Positions 24,455-35,320 of a stretch of DNA of 37,070 nucleotides are shown in pieces. A program made the translations under genes and the position numbers. The notes beneath the pieces were generated by a model that was not told where the DNA came from, did not search any database, and saw only the letters and a program-made list of their open reading frames with translations. The stretch spans positions 1 through 37,070 of the forward strand of contig CACZXQ010000005.1 of assembly GCA_902785115.1 (NCBI GenBank), given 5' to 3'. The first letter of the stretch is position 1. The number at the start of each line of letters is the position of its first letter. The stretch is from Oscillospiraceae bacterium (GTDB taxonomy: Bacteria; Bacillota; Clostridia; Oscillospirales; Oscillospiraceae).

Positions 24455-24565
24455 TGAAAAGAGAATAGTGAAAAGTGAAAAGTTATGGTGTCCCCTGCGG
24501 GGACATATTATAATTATGTCGCGAAGCGACACCTTAACTATTCACTCTTCTCTATTCACTCTTCA
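24454..24565. repeat. Palindromic MITE-like repeat, family A, copy 2 (reverse orientation)
   Basis: Inverted arms GTGAAAAGTTATGGTGTC (24475-24492) and GACACCTTAACTATTCAC enclose hairpins TCCCC/GGGGA and GTCGC/GCGAC. The whole aligns to the reverse complement of copy 1 at 5311-5412, with the two inner hairpins in exchanged order as expected. No gene. Confidence 0.85.
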
Positions 24566-24571
24566 TTTTCC

Positions 24572-24745
24572 TCAGCTTCTCCCTCTCGGGCAGAAGGTGG
24601 AGCAGTAGGTCTCGCCCTTGGTGGCGGCCTTTTCATTCTGTACGCTGATGCGGCTTGCGCTGCAGCGGCAGTCGATGGTGTTGTACTTGCAGGCTGTCAC
24701 GTCGCAGCCGACGCCGGGGTTGGGCTCATAGGCTTTGTTCGGCAT
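24572..24745 (-). CDS. DUF1540 domain protein, cysteine-rich
   Basis: A 57-residue peptide with the DUF1540 pattern: GVGCDVTACKYN, DCRCSASRISV and ETYCSTFCPR, seven cysteines in all. Such peptides are common in spore-forming Clostridia, often in duplicated domains, and are thought to bind metal; function is unknown. ATG 24745 has GAGGTG 6 bases upstream. An in-frame ATG six codons earlier (24763) has none. It is divergent from the metallophosphoesterase gene and its 3' end meets the family A repeat. Confidence 0.85.
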   Translation of the reverse strand: MPNKAYEPNPGVGCDVTACKYNTIDCRCSASRISVQNEKAATKGETYCSTFCPRGRS

Positions 24746-24816
24746 ATTGGCACCTCGTTTCATTTGAAATTCGTTGATAGTTTCTGCGCTTCGGCGCGGT
24801 TTATACAGGGATTATT

Positions 24817-25512
24817 ATGTTATACGCAATCGGAGACCTGCACCTGTCCTTCTCTAACGACAAGCCCATGGATGTGTTCGGAGAGCTCTGGCGGGATCAC
24901 GCGGAAAAGTTAAAACAGGGCTTCGCCTCACTCGGCGAAGATGACGTGACCGTGCTCTGCGGCGATCTGAGCTGGGCGATGGGCTTAAACGAGGCGCTTG
25001 CGGATTTTCGCTTCATCGACGCGCTGCCGGGGAAAAAAATCGTCCTCAAGGGAAACCACGACTATTGGTGGAGCACCGCCGCCAAGGCCAAAAAGCTCTT
25101 TGCGGAAAACGGCCTTGCAAGCATCGACATCCTCCATAATAACGCCCTCTTTTACGGCGATTATGCTCTCTGCGGCACACGCGGCTGGTTTTATGAGGAG
25201 GAGCGCGGCGTGGAGCATGACAAAAAGATCATGCGCCGCGAGATCATGCGCCTGGAATCGTCCCTGCAGGCGGCGGGGGAGCGGGAGAAGCTCGTTTTTC
25301 TCCACTATCCGCCGATCTATCAAAAGTACGAGTGCCCCGAGATCCTGGAGCTTCTGGAGCGCTACGGCGTAAAAAAATGCTTCTACGGGCACATCCACGG
25401 CAAGGGCATCCCCGGTGCCTTCAACGGCTGGCGCGGGCAGACAAAGTTTCGGCTCGTCTCCGCCGACGCGGTGAATTTCACGCCGGTGCCGGTTTTACCG
25501 GAATTCGCGTAA
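24817..25512 (+). CDS. Calcineurin-like metallophosphoesterase
   Basis: A 231-residue two-metal phosphoesterase. The motifs are in order: GDLH (Asp7, His9), CGDLSWAMG, LKGNHDYWW, LHYPP and the final YGHIHG. The form GNHDYWW and the length match the YkuE-independent, YjbR-type cytosolic family of Firmicutes with unknown substrate. There is no signal peptide, so it acts in the cytoplasm. The ribosome binding site is weak (AGGGATT). Confidence 0.9.
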   Translation: MLYAIGDLHLSFSNDKPMDVFGELWRDHAEKLKQGFASLGEDDVTVLCGDLSWAMGLNEALADFRFIDALPGKKIVLKGNHDYWWSTAAKAKKLFAENGLASIDILHNNALFYGDYALCGTRGWFYEEERGVEHDKKIMRREIMRLESSLQAAGEREKLVFLHYPPIYQKYECPEILELLERYGVKKCFYGHIHGKGIPGAFNGWRGQTKFRLVSADAVNFTPVPVLPEFA

Positions 25513-25529
25513 AGTTTGCGATTTCGTTA

Positions 25530-25558
25530 TTGATTTTATAAAATTTTTCTGATATAGT
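25530..25558 (+). promoter_or_regulatory. Promoter of tig
   Basis: TTGATT (25530-25535), 17-base spacer, TATAGT (25553-25558), about 30 bases before the ATG. The region is markedly A/T-rich against its surroundings. Confidence 0.8.
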
Positions 25559-25590
25559 ATTCGGGCATTAACAGAGGAGGAATTCATAAC

Positions 25591-26907
25591 ATGATTTTCA
25601 AGAATGCAGAGAAAAAAGAAAACAATATCGCCCTGTTTACGGTAGAGGCCGACGCCGCCGAGTTTGAGAAGGCGGTCAACGGCGCTTACCTCAAGAACAA
25701 GAGCAGCATATATATCCCCGGCTTCCGCAAGGGCAAGGCTCCCCGCGCCGTTGTGGAAGGCATGTACGGCGCCGAGGTCTTCTACCAGGACGCGCTGGAC
25801 AAGCTGGCTCCCGAGGCTTTTGATCTCGGCCTGAAGGAATCCGGCCTGCGCATGGTCGGCTCTCCCTCCATCAGCGATGTGAAGGTCAACGACGACAAGA
25901 GCGCTTCCTTCACCTTTGAAGTTACCCTCTACCCCGAGGTCACGCTGGGCGAGTACAAGGGGCTGAGCGCCGAGAAGCCCGCCGTCTCCGTGGACGAGGC
26001 CGAGGTCGAGCATGAGCTCGATAAGCAGCGCAAGCAGAACGCCCGCCAGATCTCCGTGGACGATCGCGCCGCCGAGATGGGCGACACCGTCAACATCGAC
26101 TTTGACGGCTTCCTGGACGGCGAGCGCTTTGACGGCGGCAAGGCCGAGGGCTACAGCCTTGAGCTGGGTTCCCACTCCTTCGTGCCCGGCTTTGAAGAGC
26201 AGGTCGTCGGTATGCAGATCGGCGAGGAGAAGGATCTTGCCATTACCTTCCCCGAGGACTATGTGGAAGGTCTCGCCGGCAAGGACGTGATCTTCAAGGT
26301 CAAGCTCAACAGCATCTCCGTTTCCGAGCTGCCCGAGGCCGACGACGAGTTTGCCAAGGACGTCTCCGAGTTCGATACCCTCGAGGAGTACAAGAACGAC
26401 CTGCGCGAGAAGATGAAGAAGAACTTCGAGGAACAGGCGGAGAGCTCTTTCCGCAACCTCATCATGAAGAAGGCTACCGACAACATGACCGTCACCGTGC
26501 CCGACGTGATGATCAAGGAGAAGGCCGAGGAGATCATCCGCAACTACGCGGCAAACTTCGGTCTGACCGACCGCAGCATGCCCATTGAGAAGCTGTCCGA
26601 GATGATGGGTCTTGACAGCGAGCTGATGAACCAGAGCATCCTGCCCTCCGCCGAGTTCCAGGTGCGCAGCGATATGCTGCTTGAGGCCGTCGTGGAGAAC
26701 GAAAAGCTCGAGGCCGCCGAGGACGAGATCGAGGCCTATGCCAAGAAGGTCTCCGAGAGTGTGGGCGCCACCGTCGAGCAGATCAAGACCTACTTTGGCG
26801 ACGCGATGCTGAAGGCTGAGCTTCTCAAGGAGAAGGCGCAGGAGCTGATCTTCGGTTCCGCCGTCGCGGAAGAGCCCAAAGAAGAGAACGAAGATAAGGC
26901 CGAATAA
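25591..26907 (+). CDS. tig: Trigger factor (ribosome-associated chaperone and peptidyl-prolyl isomerase)
   Basis: Binds nascent chains at the ribosome exit tunnel. The 438-residue protein has the ribosome-docking signature GFRKGKAPR (about residues 45-53), an FKBP domain in the middle (MGDTVNIDFDGFLDGERFDGG split as GDTVNIDFDG and FVPGFEEQVVGM), and a helical C-terminal arm domain. The tail is acidic (EEPKEENEDKAE). GAGGAGG precedes the ATG. Codon use is highly biased, as expected for an abundant protein. It opens the tig-clpP-clpX-lon-engB block. Confidence 0.97.
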   Translation: MIFKNAEKKENNIALFTVEADAAEFEKAVNGAYLKNKSSIYIPGFRKGKAPRAVVEGMYGAEVFYQDALDKLAPEAFDLGLKESGLRMVGSPSISDVKVNDDKSASFTFEVTLYPEVTLGEYKGLSAEKPAVSVDEAEVEHELDKQRKQNARQISVDDRAAEMGDTVNIDFDGFLDGERFDGGKAEGYSLELGSHSFVPGFEEQVVGMQIGEEKDLAITFPEDYVEGLAGKDVIFKVKLNSISVSELPEADDEFAKDVSEFDTLEEYKNDLREKMKKNFEEQAESSFRNLIMKKATDNMTVTVPDVMIKEKAEEIIRNYAANFGLTDRSMPIEKLSEMMGLDSELMNQSILPSAEFQVRSDMLLEAVVENEKLEAAEDEIEAYAKKVSESVGATVEQIKTYFGDAMLKAELLKEKAQELIFGSAVAEEPKEENEDKAE

Positions 26908-26969
26908 TTTTCCCAAGATAAGGATATGCTCTCTTGGATAAGGACAATTGCAAAGGAGAGTTTCATACA

Positions 26970-27551
<582 letters not shown>

Positions 27552-27560
27552 CAAGGCTGG

Positions 27561-27590
27561 ATGGGGGAACAATTTTGTTCCCCCATTTTG
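27561..27590 (+). terminator. Hairpin between clpP and clpX
   Basis: ATGGGGGAACAA (27561-27572) pairs fully with TTGTTCCCCCAT (27575-27586), followed by TTTTG. It looks like an intrinsic terminator with a short T-run and may reduce clpX and lon expression relative to clpP. Confidence 0.7.
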
Positions 27591-27606
27591 AAGATTGGAG
27601 AACTAC

Positions 27607-28854
27607 ATGGCAAAAAATGACGAGCGGAGAAGCATCCGCTGCTCCTTCTGCGGCAAACCCCAGAGCCTGGTCAACCGCATGATCGCCGGCAACGGCAGCT
27701 ATATCTGCGATGAGTGCGTGCGCATGTGCATGTCCATCGTGGACGATCTGCCCGCGTCCGCCCCGACGGTGAGCGGCTATGACGGGCTGCCGCTTCAGTT
27801 TGAGAAGCTGCCGAAGCCCATGCAGATCAAGGCCGGGCTGGACGAATACGTCATCGGTCAGGATCGCGCGAAGATGGTGCTGGCGGTGGCGGTCTACAAC
27901 CACTATAAGCGCATCCTGCACGCGAGCAAGGACGATGTGGAGCTGCAAAAGAGCAACATCCTGCTCATCGGCCCCACCGGCAGCGGCAAGACGCTCTTTG
28001 CCCAGACCATGGCCAAGATGCTGGACGTTCCCTTCGCCATCGCCGACGCCACCACGCTGACCGAGGCCGGTTATGTGGGCGAGGACGTGGAGAACGTGAT
28101 CTTAAAGCTTTTGCAGGCGGCGGATTTTGACGTGGAGCGCGCCCAGCGCGGCATCATCTACATTGACGAGATCGACAAAATCGCCCGCAAGAGCGAGAAC
28201 ACCTCCATCACACGCGACGTGTCCGGCGAGGGGGTGCAGCAGGCGCTCTTAAAGCTCCTGGAAGGCACGATCGCAAACGTCCCGCCCCAGGGCGGCAGAA
28301 AGCACCCGAATCAGGAGTTTATCCATGTGGACACCACGAATGTCCTCTTCATCTGCGGCGGCGCTTTCGACGGGCTGGATAAGATCATCGAAAAGCGCAG
28401 CAGCAAGAAGACCATGGGCTTCGGCGCCGAGATCGTGAGCAATACCGAGCGCGACGTGGGCGAGATCCTCTCCCAGGTGCAGCAGCACGACCTCCTGAAG
28501 TTCGGCATCATCCCGGAGCTCATCGGAAGACTCCCTGTGGTGGCCTCGCTCGATTCCCTCAAGCGGGACGATCTGGTGCGCATCCTTACCGAGCCGAAGA
28601 ACGCCATGACCAAGCAGTACCAGGCGCTCATGGACATGGACAATGTGGAGCTTGTGTATGAGCCGGCGGCGCTGGAGGCGATTGCCGACAAGGCCATCGA
28701 GCGCAAGATCGGCGCCCGCGGTCTCAGAAGCGTGATGGAGGGCGTGATGACGGAGCTCATGTACACCGTTCCCTCCGACCCCACGGTGAAGAAGGTCACC
28801 ATCACGGCGGACTGTGTCAACGGCACGGCAAAGCCCGTTGAAGAGCATAAGTAA
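27607..28854 (+). CDS. clpX: ATP-dependent Clp protease ATP-binding subunit
   Basis: AAA+ unfoldase that feeds substrates to ClpP. The 415-residue protein has the N-terminal C4 zinc finger (Cys12, Cys15, Cys34, Cys37), Walker [13 protein letters not shown], Walker [13 protein letters not shown], the pore-loop region [10 protein letters not shown], and sensor-2 [11 protein letters not shown] 27607 has GGAG 6 bases upstream; a TTG at 27595 is in frame but less likely. Position after clpP and before lon is conserved. Confidence 0.98.
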   Translation: MAKNDERRSIRCSFCGKPQSLVNRMIAGNGSYICDECVRMCMSIVDDLPASAPTVSGYDGLPLQFEKLPKPMQIKAGLDEYVIGQDRAKMVLAVAVYNHYKRILHASKDDVELQKSNILLIGPTGSGKTLFAQTMAKMLDVPFAIADATTLTEAGYVGEDVENVILKLLQAADFDVERAQRGIIYIDEIDKIARKSENTSITRDVSGEGVQQALLKLLEGTIANVPPQGGRKHPNQEFIHVDTTNVLFICGGAFDGLDKIIEKRSSKKTMGFGAEIVSNTERDVGEILSQVQQHDLLKFGIIPELIGRLPVVASLDSLKRDDLVRILTEPKNAMTKQYQALMDMDNVELVYEPAALEAIADKAIERKIGARGLRSVMEGVMTELMYTVPSDPTVKKVTITADCVNGTAKPVEEHK

Positions 28855-28887
28855 CAAGAATCGAACCTCCGGAAAGGAGAAGAAAAA

Positions 28888-31290
<2,403 letters not shown>

Positions 31291-31297
31291 GTGTCGG

Positions 31298-31888
31298 ATG
31301 GCAGTTTTGAATGTAAACAAGGCGGAGTTTATCCGCTCGGCGGCAAGCCCGAAGCAATTTATCCGCACGTCGCTGCCGACGGTGGTGTTTGCGGGCAAAT
31401 CCAATGTGGGCAAGTCCTCGGTCATCAACCGTATGCTCAACCGCAAAAACTTTGCCCGCGTCGGCGCTTCTCCCGGAAAAACCGTGCACGTCAATTATTT
31501 CTCCATCGACGAGAAGCTCTACTTTGTTGACCTGCCGGGCTACGGCTACGCCAAGGTCTCGCAGAGTGAGCGCGAGCGCTGGGGAAAGCTGATGGAGGAT
31601 TTCTTCGCAGAACCCTCCCTCATGTCCCTCGGCGTGATGATCGTGGACGCGCGGCATAAGCCCACCGCCGACGATGTGACCATGGCGGAATACTTCAAAG
31701 GAAGCGGCTGCCGGCTCGTCGTCGTTGCCAACAAGCTCGACAAGCTTAAAAAGAGCGAGATCGAGCCGAATATGGCGCTCATCCGCGAGACGCTGGCGCT
31801 GCCCGAGAATGTGCTGCTGATTCCCTTTTCCGCCGAAAAGGGGCAGGGACGGGACGCGCTGCTGGCGGAAATCGTCAAGCTGTTATAG
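31298..31888 (+). CDS. engB: Ribosome biogenesis GTPase EngB (YsxC/YihA)
   Basis: A 196-residue small GTPase needed for 50S assembly. G1 is AGKSNVGKSS, G3 is DLPGYGYAKVS, G4 is NKLDKLKKSE and G5 is FSAEKGQG. The N-terminal SAASPKQFIRTSLPTVVFAG region is typical of the family. The start at 31298 follows the lon stop by 7 bases with no strong ribosome binding site, suggesting coupled translation. A large terminator follows. Confidence 0.97.
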   Translation: MAVLNVNKAEFIRSAASPKQFIRTSLPTVVFAGKSNVGKSSVINRMLNRKNFARVGASPGKTVHVNYFSIDEKLYFVDLPGYGYAKVSQSERERWGKLMEDFFAEPSLMSLGVMIVDARHKPTADDVTMAEYFKGSGCRLVVVANKLDKLKKSEIEPNMALIRETLALPENVLLIPFSAEKGQGRDALLAEIVKLL

Positions 31889-31894
31889 TTTTCA

Positions 31895-31950
31895 GTTTTC
31901 AGAGGAACGGGTGATTCGCATTTGCGGGTCACCCGTTTTTTTCTGAAAAC
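31895..31950 (+). terminator. Large intrinsic terminator closing the lon-engB unit
   Basis: Core stem AACGGGTGA (31906-31914) with TCACCCGTT (31929-31937) and an inner CGCA/TGCG, followed by a T-run. An outer repeat GTTTTCAGA/TCTGAAAAC (31895-31903 and 31942-31950) extends it, which would let it also fold as one long hairpin. Confidence 0.9.
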
Positions 31951-31952
31951 TC

Positions 31953-31981
31953 TTGTAATCTGTTTGTTTCTTTGATAGAAT
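31953..31981 (+). promoter_or_regulatory. Promoter of the site-2 protease-scpAB operon
   Basis: TTGTAA (31953-31958), 17-base spacer, TAGAAT (31976-31981). The start point near 31988 lies only about 10 bases before the GTG at 31999. Confidence 0.8.
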
Positions 31982-31998
31982 GAAATTTAAATTGGGGG

Positions 31999-32697
31999 GT
32001 GAATACCATTAGCATCTGGGAAGACATCATGGGCGGCTTCGATTTCAGCTACCTGCTGAGCATCCTGCTCGGCGTGATTCCCTCACTGCTGTGCATCACC
32101 CTGCATGAGCTGAGCCACGGCTATGTCGCGTACAAGCTGGGCGACACCACCGCGAAGGACGCGGGCAGGCTCACGCTCAACCCTTTGAAGCACCTCGATC
32201 CGATGGGGCTTCTCATGATGGTGGTGTTCCACGTCGGCTGGGCAAAGCCCGTGCCGGTGAACATGTACCGCTTTCAAAACCCCAAGCGCGGCATGGCGCT
32301 CACGGCGCTGGCAGGACCCATGTGCAACGTGCTCATTACCGTGGTATTTCTCGCGCTCTATGGGGCGCTGTTTCTCCCACTGCGGCAGAGCGCGGCGGGG
32401 GACTACCTGCTGCAGATGATCCTGCTCACGGCGCGCATCAGCCTGGGGCTTGCGATCTTCAACCTGCTGCCCGTGCCGCCGCTGGACGGCTCGAAGATTT
32501 TGCTCTCCCTGCTTCCGGATGAGAAGTACAGAGTGCTTCTGCGCTATGAGCGCTACGGCTCCCTGCTCCTCTTCGCCCTGGTGGCGACGGGGCTTCTGGG
32601 AACGCCGCTCACTGCTGTCATCAACGCCGTGTACCGGGCGCTGATCCCCCTTGCGCAGGGAACCATGAAACTTGTAGAAATGTTGTTTTACCGCTGA
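31999..32697 (+). CDS. Site-2 protease family membrane metalloprotease (M50), start uncertain
   Basis: A polytopic membrane protease. HELSH (His36, Glu37, His40 counting from GTG 31999) gives the zinc site, followed by GYVAYKLGDTTAKDAGRLTL, GWAKPVPVNMYRF, and the second-site NLLPVPPLDGSKI. This is the short YwhC/YdgD-like type usually placed before scpA in Clostridia. Substrate is unknown. The start is unclear: GTG 31999 overlaps the G-run and has no ribosome binding site; the run GGGGGGTG (31994-32001) is well placed for an ATT at 32008; ATG 32029 has no good site. Its stop shares a base with the scpA start (TGATG). Confidence 0.9.
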   Translation: MNTISIWEDIMGGFDFSYLLSILLGVIPSLLCITLHELSHGYVAYKLGDTTAKDAGRLTLNPLKHLDPMGLLMMVVFHVGWAKPVPVNMYRFQNPKRGMALTALAGPMCNVLITVVFLALYGALFLPLRQSAAGDYLLQMILLTARISLGLAIFNLLPVPPLDGSKILLSLLPDEKYRVLLRYERYGSLLLFALVATGLLGTPLTAVINAVYRALIPLAQGTMKLVEMLFYR

Positions 32698-33482
32698 TGG
32701 AAAATCCGAATTTTTACCTGGAAGGCGTCATCCATGACAAGGATGAGATGCAGGATTTTGAAGGCCCTCTGAGCCTCATCCTGATGCTGCTTTCCAAAAA
32801 CAAAATCGAGATCCGCGACATCGTGATCTCCGACATCCTGGAACAGTATCTGGCCTATCTCGACAAGATGCAGAGCATGGATCTTGAGATCGCGAGCGAG
32901 TTTGTGCAGATGGCCTCCCATCTGCTGTATATCAAGACCCGGATGCTCCTGACGCAGGAGGAAGAGGTCTCCGAACTCGAGGTGCTGCTGCAGTCGCTGG
33001 AGCAGCTCAAGGCCAAGGACAGCTTCGCCGCCATCCAGAAGGTGACGCCGGAGCTGAAAAAAGCCTCCGAGCTTGGGCTTCTCTACTACGCAAAGCTCCC
33101 CGAGCCGCTGCCGAAGACCACGCGGGAATACGAGTACCGCCATGAGCCGGTGGACTTGCTGCGGGCGCTCTACCGGGTCTACTCCCGCGGGGGCAAGACC
33201 CCGGAGACGGAGGATCGCATCGGCGCGGCCATCCCCAAGCGCATCATTTACAGCGTGCGCAGCAAGAGCCGCCAGATCCTCGAGCGCCTCAGAAGCGGGG
33301 AAGAGACGCTGGAAACGCTCTACCGCGAATGTAGCTCCAGATCGGAGGTCGTGGCGACCTTTATGAGCGTGCTGGAGCTGATCAGCATGGGCAGCGTCCA
33401 CATCGACCGGGTGGAGGAGAGCTATCGCCTGCGCTTTGTCGGCGGCGATGTGGACGAAATTTTGGAGAAGATCGAGGAATAG
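32697..33482 (+). CDS. scpA: Segregation and condensation protein A
   Basis: The kleisin partner of SMC. The 261-residue protein has the conserved N-terminal FEGPLSLILMLLSKNKIEIRD block that binds the SMC neck and the C-terminal winged helix (VVATFMSVLELISMGSVHID) that binds the SMC head. The middle segment binds ScpB. It overlaps the protease gene by 1 base and precedes scpB by 11 bases, the normal order. Confidence 0.97.
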   Translation: MENPNFYLEGVIHDKDEMQDFEGPLSLILMLLSKNKIEIRDIVISDILEQYLAYLDKMQSMDLEIASEFVQMASHLLYIKTRMLLTQEEEVSELEVLLQSLEQLKAKDSFAAIQKVTPELKKASELGLLYYAKLPEPLPKTTREYEYRHEPVDLLRALYRVYSRGGKTPETEDRIGAAIPKRIIYSVRSKSRQILERLRSGEETLETLYRECSSRSEVVATFMSVLELISMGSVHIDRVEESYRLRFVGGDVDEILEKIEE

Positions 33483-33493
33483 GAAGCGTAACA

Positions 33494-34111
33494 ATGGATA
33501 TTTTATCTGCCCTGGAGGCTATACTCTTTGCGGCGGGGGAACCGGTGAAGCTCGCGCGGCTGTCACTCGTGCTGGAGACGGACGAGCAGGAGCTTGCCGC
33601 TCTGGCGCGGGAGCTCAGCGACCGCTATGAGCGGGAGGGACGCGGGATGCGCGTTCTGCGGCTGGACGATAAGCTGCAGATGTGTTCTGCGCCGGAATAC
33701 GCCCCGCTCATCACCAAGGCGCTTGAACAGCGAAAGCCCCCGATGCTCTCCCAGCCCGCGCTGGAGACGTTGGCGATCGCGGCCTATTTCCAGCCCGTGA
33801 CCCGCGCTTACATCGACCGTGTGCGCGGCGTGGACAGCGCTTATACCGTGAGCGTTCTGTCCGAGCGCGGTCTGATCGAGGTCTGCGGGCATCTGGAAGC
33901 CCCCGGCAGACCCGCACTCTTTCGCACGACGGACGTTTTCCTGCGCACGATGGGCATTTCCGATCTGTCGCAGCTTCCGCCGCTGCCGGATATGACCAAT
34001 GGCGAGGGCGTGGAGAAGCTGCAAAAGGCTATTGACGAACTGCAAAATGCCGTGACCCCCGGACAGATCATGATGGAGAACCTGGACGGAAGCGCGGAGA
34101 AGGAGGACTGA
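33494..34111 (+). CDS. scpB: Segregation and condensation protein B
   Basis: A 205-residue double winged-helix dimer that stabilises the SMC-ScpA complex. ALEAILFAAGEPV at the N-terminus and LSQPALETLAIAAYFQPVTR with IDRVRGVDSAYTVSVLSERG in the second domain are the family signatures. The C-terminal tail after residue 165 is variable. It sits directly after scpA. GAAGCG before the ATG is a weak ribosome binding site, which suggests coupling with scpA. Confidence 0.97.
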   Translation: MDILSALEAILFAAGEPVKLARLSLVLETDEQELAALARELSDRYEREGRGMRVLRLDDKLQMCSAPEYAPLITKALEQRKPPMLSQPALETLAIAAYFQPVTRAYIDRVRGVDSAYTVSVLSERGLIEVCGHLEAPGRPALFRTTDVFLRTMGISDLSQLPPLPDMTNGEGVEKLQKAIDELQNAVTPGQIMMENLDGSAEKED

Positions 34112-34114
34112 GCC

Positions 34115-34837
34115 GTGGTATTCCTGATCATCCTGGGCGTGCTCATTGGGATCATCGCGCTGATCCTGCTGCTGCCCATCGGGGCGGACATCGGCTATGA
34201 GCAGGGGAAGCTCCATGCCTCAGCCAAGGCGGGCGGCCTTACGATCAAGCTCTTCCCACGCAAAAAGCGTCCCGAATCCGACGAGCCCAAGCCCCCGAAG
34301 AAGAAAAAAGAGAAAAAACCCCAAAAGCCCAAAGAGAAAAAGCCGGAGGACGACAAGCCCGGGGAGAAGAAAAAGCCGGACATTACATTTGACGAAATCC
34401 TGGCTCTTCTGAAGGCTGTGGTGGAAGGCATCGGCTGGTTCGGCGGCAAGATCCGGGTGGATCGCTTTGTGCTGCACGTCGTCGTGGCGGGAAGCGACCC
34501 CTATCACACGGCGATGGCCTATGGAAAGCTCAACGCCTGGCTCTCGGGGCTGATGCCGCTGTGCAAGAAGCTCAACGCGAAAAACTGCGACGTGTGGACA
34601 GATGTGGACTTCTTGGACGACTGGCCGCATGTGGATTTCGCCATTGCCATGAGCTTTCGCATCGGGCAGCTTTTCGGCATGGGTTTTCGCATTGCCTTCG
34701 GCGCGCTCAAGGTACTGCTGCAGCGACGCAAACGCAGGAAGCTGGAAGCAAAAGCGGCGGCGCTCGCTCCGCCAACATCAGATACAGAAAATGCAGACAA
34801 ACAGATAGACGAGGAAAGGATGGCAGCAAATGGATAA
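34115..34837 (+). CDS. DUF2953 protein (YtfI-like)
   Basis: A 240-residue protein with one N-terminal membrane segment (residues 2-20), a Lys/Pro/Glu-rich linker (about residues 50-90, runs of KKKK and PKEKK), and the DUF2953 domain (WFGGKIRVDRFVLHVVVAG, DPYHTAMAYGKLNAWL). The neighbour ytfI-ytfJ pair of Bacillus has the same order. Start is GTG 34115 with AAGGAGG 8 bases upstream. It overlaps the next gene by 8 bases. Function is unknown; the link to spore germination comes only from the GerW neighbour. Confidence 0.9.
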   Translation: MVFLIILGVLIGIIALILLLPIGADIGYEQGKLHASAKAGGLTIKLFPRKKRPESDEPKPPKKKKEKKPQKPKEKKPEDDKPGEKKKPDITFDEILALLKAVVEGIGWFGGKIRVDRFVLHVVVAGSDPYHTAMAYGKLNAWLSGLMPLCKKLNAKNCDVWTDVDFLDDWPHVDFAIAMSFRIGQLFGMGFRIAFGALKVLLQRRKRRKLEAKAAALAPPTSDTENADKQIDEERMAANG

Positions 34838-35219
34838 CTACAATCCCATCGGCGAACTCATGCAGACCACCATGGACAACGTCAAAAACATCCTCAAGGT
34901 GGACACCGTTGTCGGTGACCCGATTTACACGCCCGACGGCATCACCCTGGTGCCGATCTCCCGCATCAGCCTGGGCTTTGGCGGCGGCGGCATCGAGCTG
35001 AATCAGAAAAACGCCAACGGCAACCGCCCCTTCGGCGGCGGCAACGCCACCGGCGTGAAGATCGACCCCATCGGTTTCCTCGTCATCAAGGATGGTACGA
35101 TCCGCATGGTGAACGTGACGCCGCCCGCAAATAACACCGTCGATCGCCTCATCGACCTCGTGCCGCAGGTGATGGATCGCGTGGACGCGTTTATCGCCAA
35201 ACAGAAGGAAGATCAATAA
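34830..35219 (+). CDS. gerW: GerW family sporulation protein (YtfJ)
   Basis: A 129-residue protein. ELMQTTMDNVKNILKVDTVV, GITLVPISRISLGFGGGG, GGGNATGVKIDPIGFLVIK and PANNTVDRLIDLVPQVMDRV are the YtfJ/GerW signature. In Bacillus the protein is made in the forespore and is needed for normal germinant response. Its presence supports a spore-forming lineage. The start lies 8 bases inside the DUF2953 gene, with GAGGAAAGG upstream. Confidence 0.94.
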   Translation: MDNYNPIGELMQTTMDNVKNILKVDTVVGDPIYTPDGITLVPISRISLGFGGGGIELNQKNANGNRPFGGGNATGVKIDPIGFLVIKDGTIRMVNVTPPANNTVDRLIDLVPQVMDRVDAFIAKQKEDQ

Positions 35220-35240
35220 TTTGTTCAATTTCCGCAGATA

Positions 35241-35320
35241 ATAAGCACTACCTTGGGAAATGCCGAGGGTATCGTTTGCCGATATCCTCATCGCTTCCCT
35301 TATGTTCAGGTGGTGCTTAT
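35241..35320 (+). promoter_or_regulatory. Structured RNA leader covering the dacB ribosome binding site
   Basis: Three stacked stems fold 80 bases. The outer stem is ATAAGCACTACCT (35241-35253) with AGGTGGTGCTTAT (35308-35320), 13 pairs with one G-U; its right arm includes the ribosome binding site AGGTGG and the A and T of the start codon. The middle stem is GGGAA/TTCCC (35255-35259, 35295-35299). The inner stem is GAGGGTATCG (35265-35274) with CGATATCCTC (35280-35289). The fold is visible in sequence; a regulatory role is inferred. Confidence 0.7.

Noticed and set aside
24485..24913. A 142-codon plus-strand frame
   Set aside because: It starts inside a family A repeat, crosses the DUF1540 gene in antisense and ends within the metallophosphoesterase gene.
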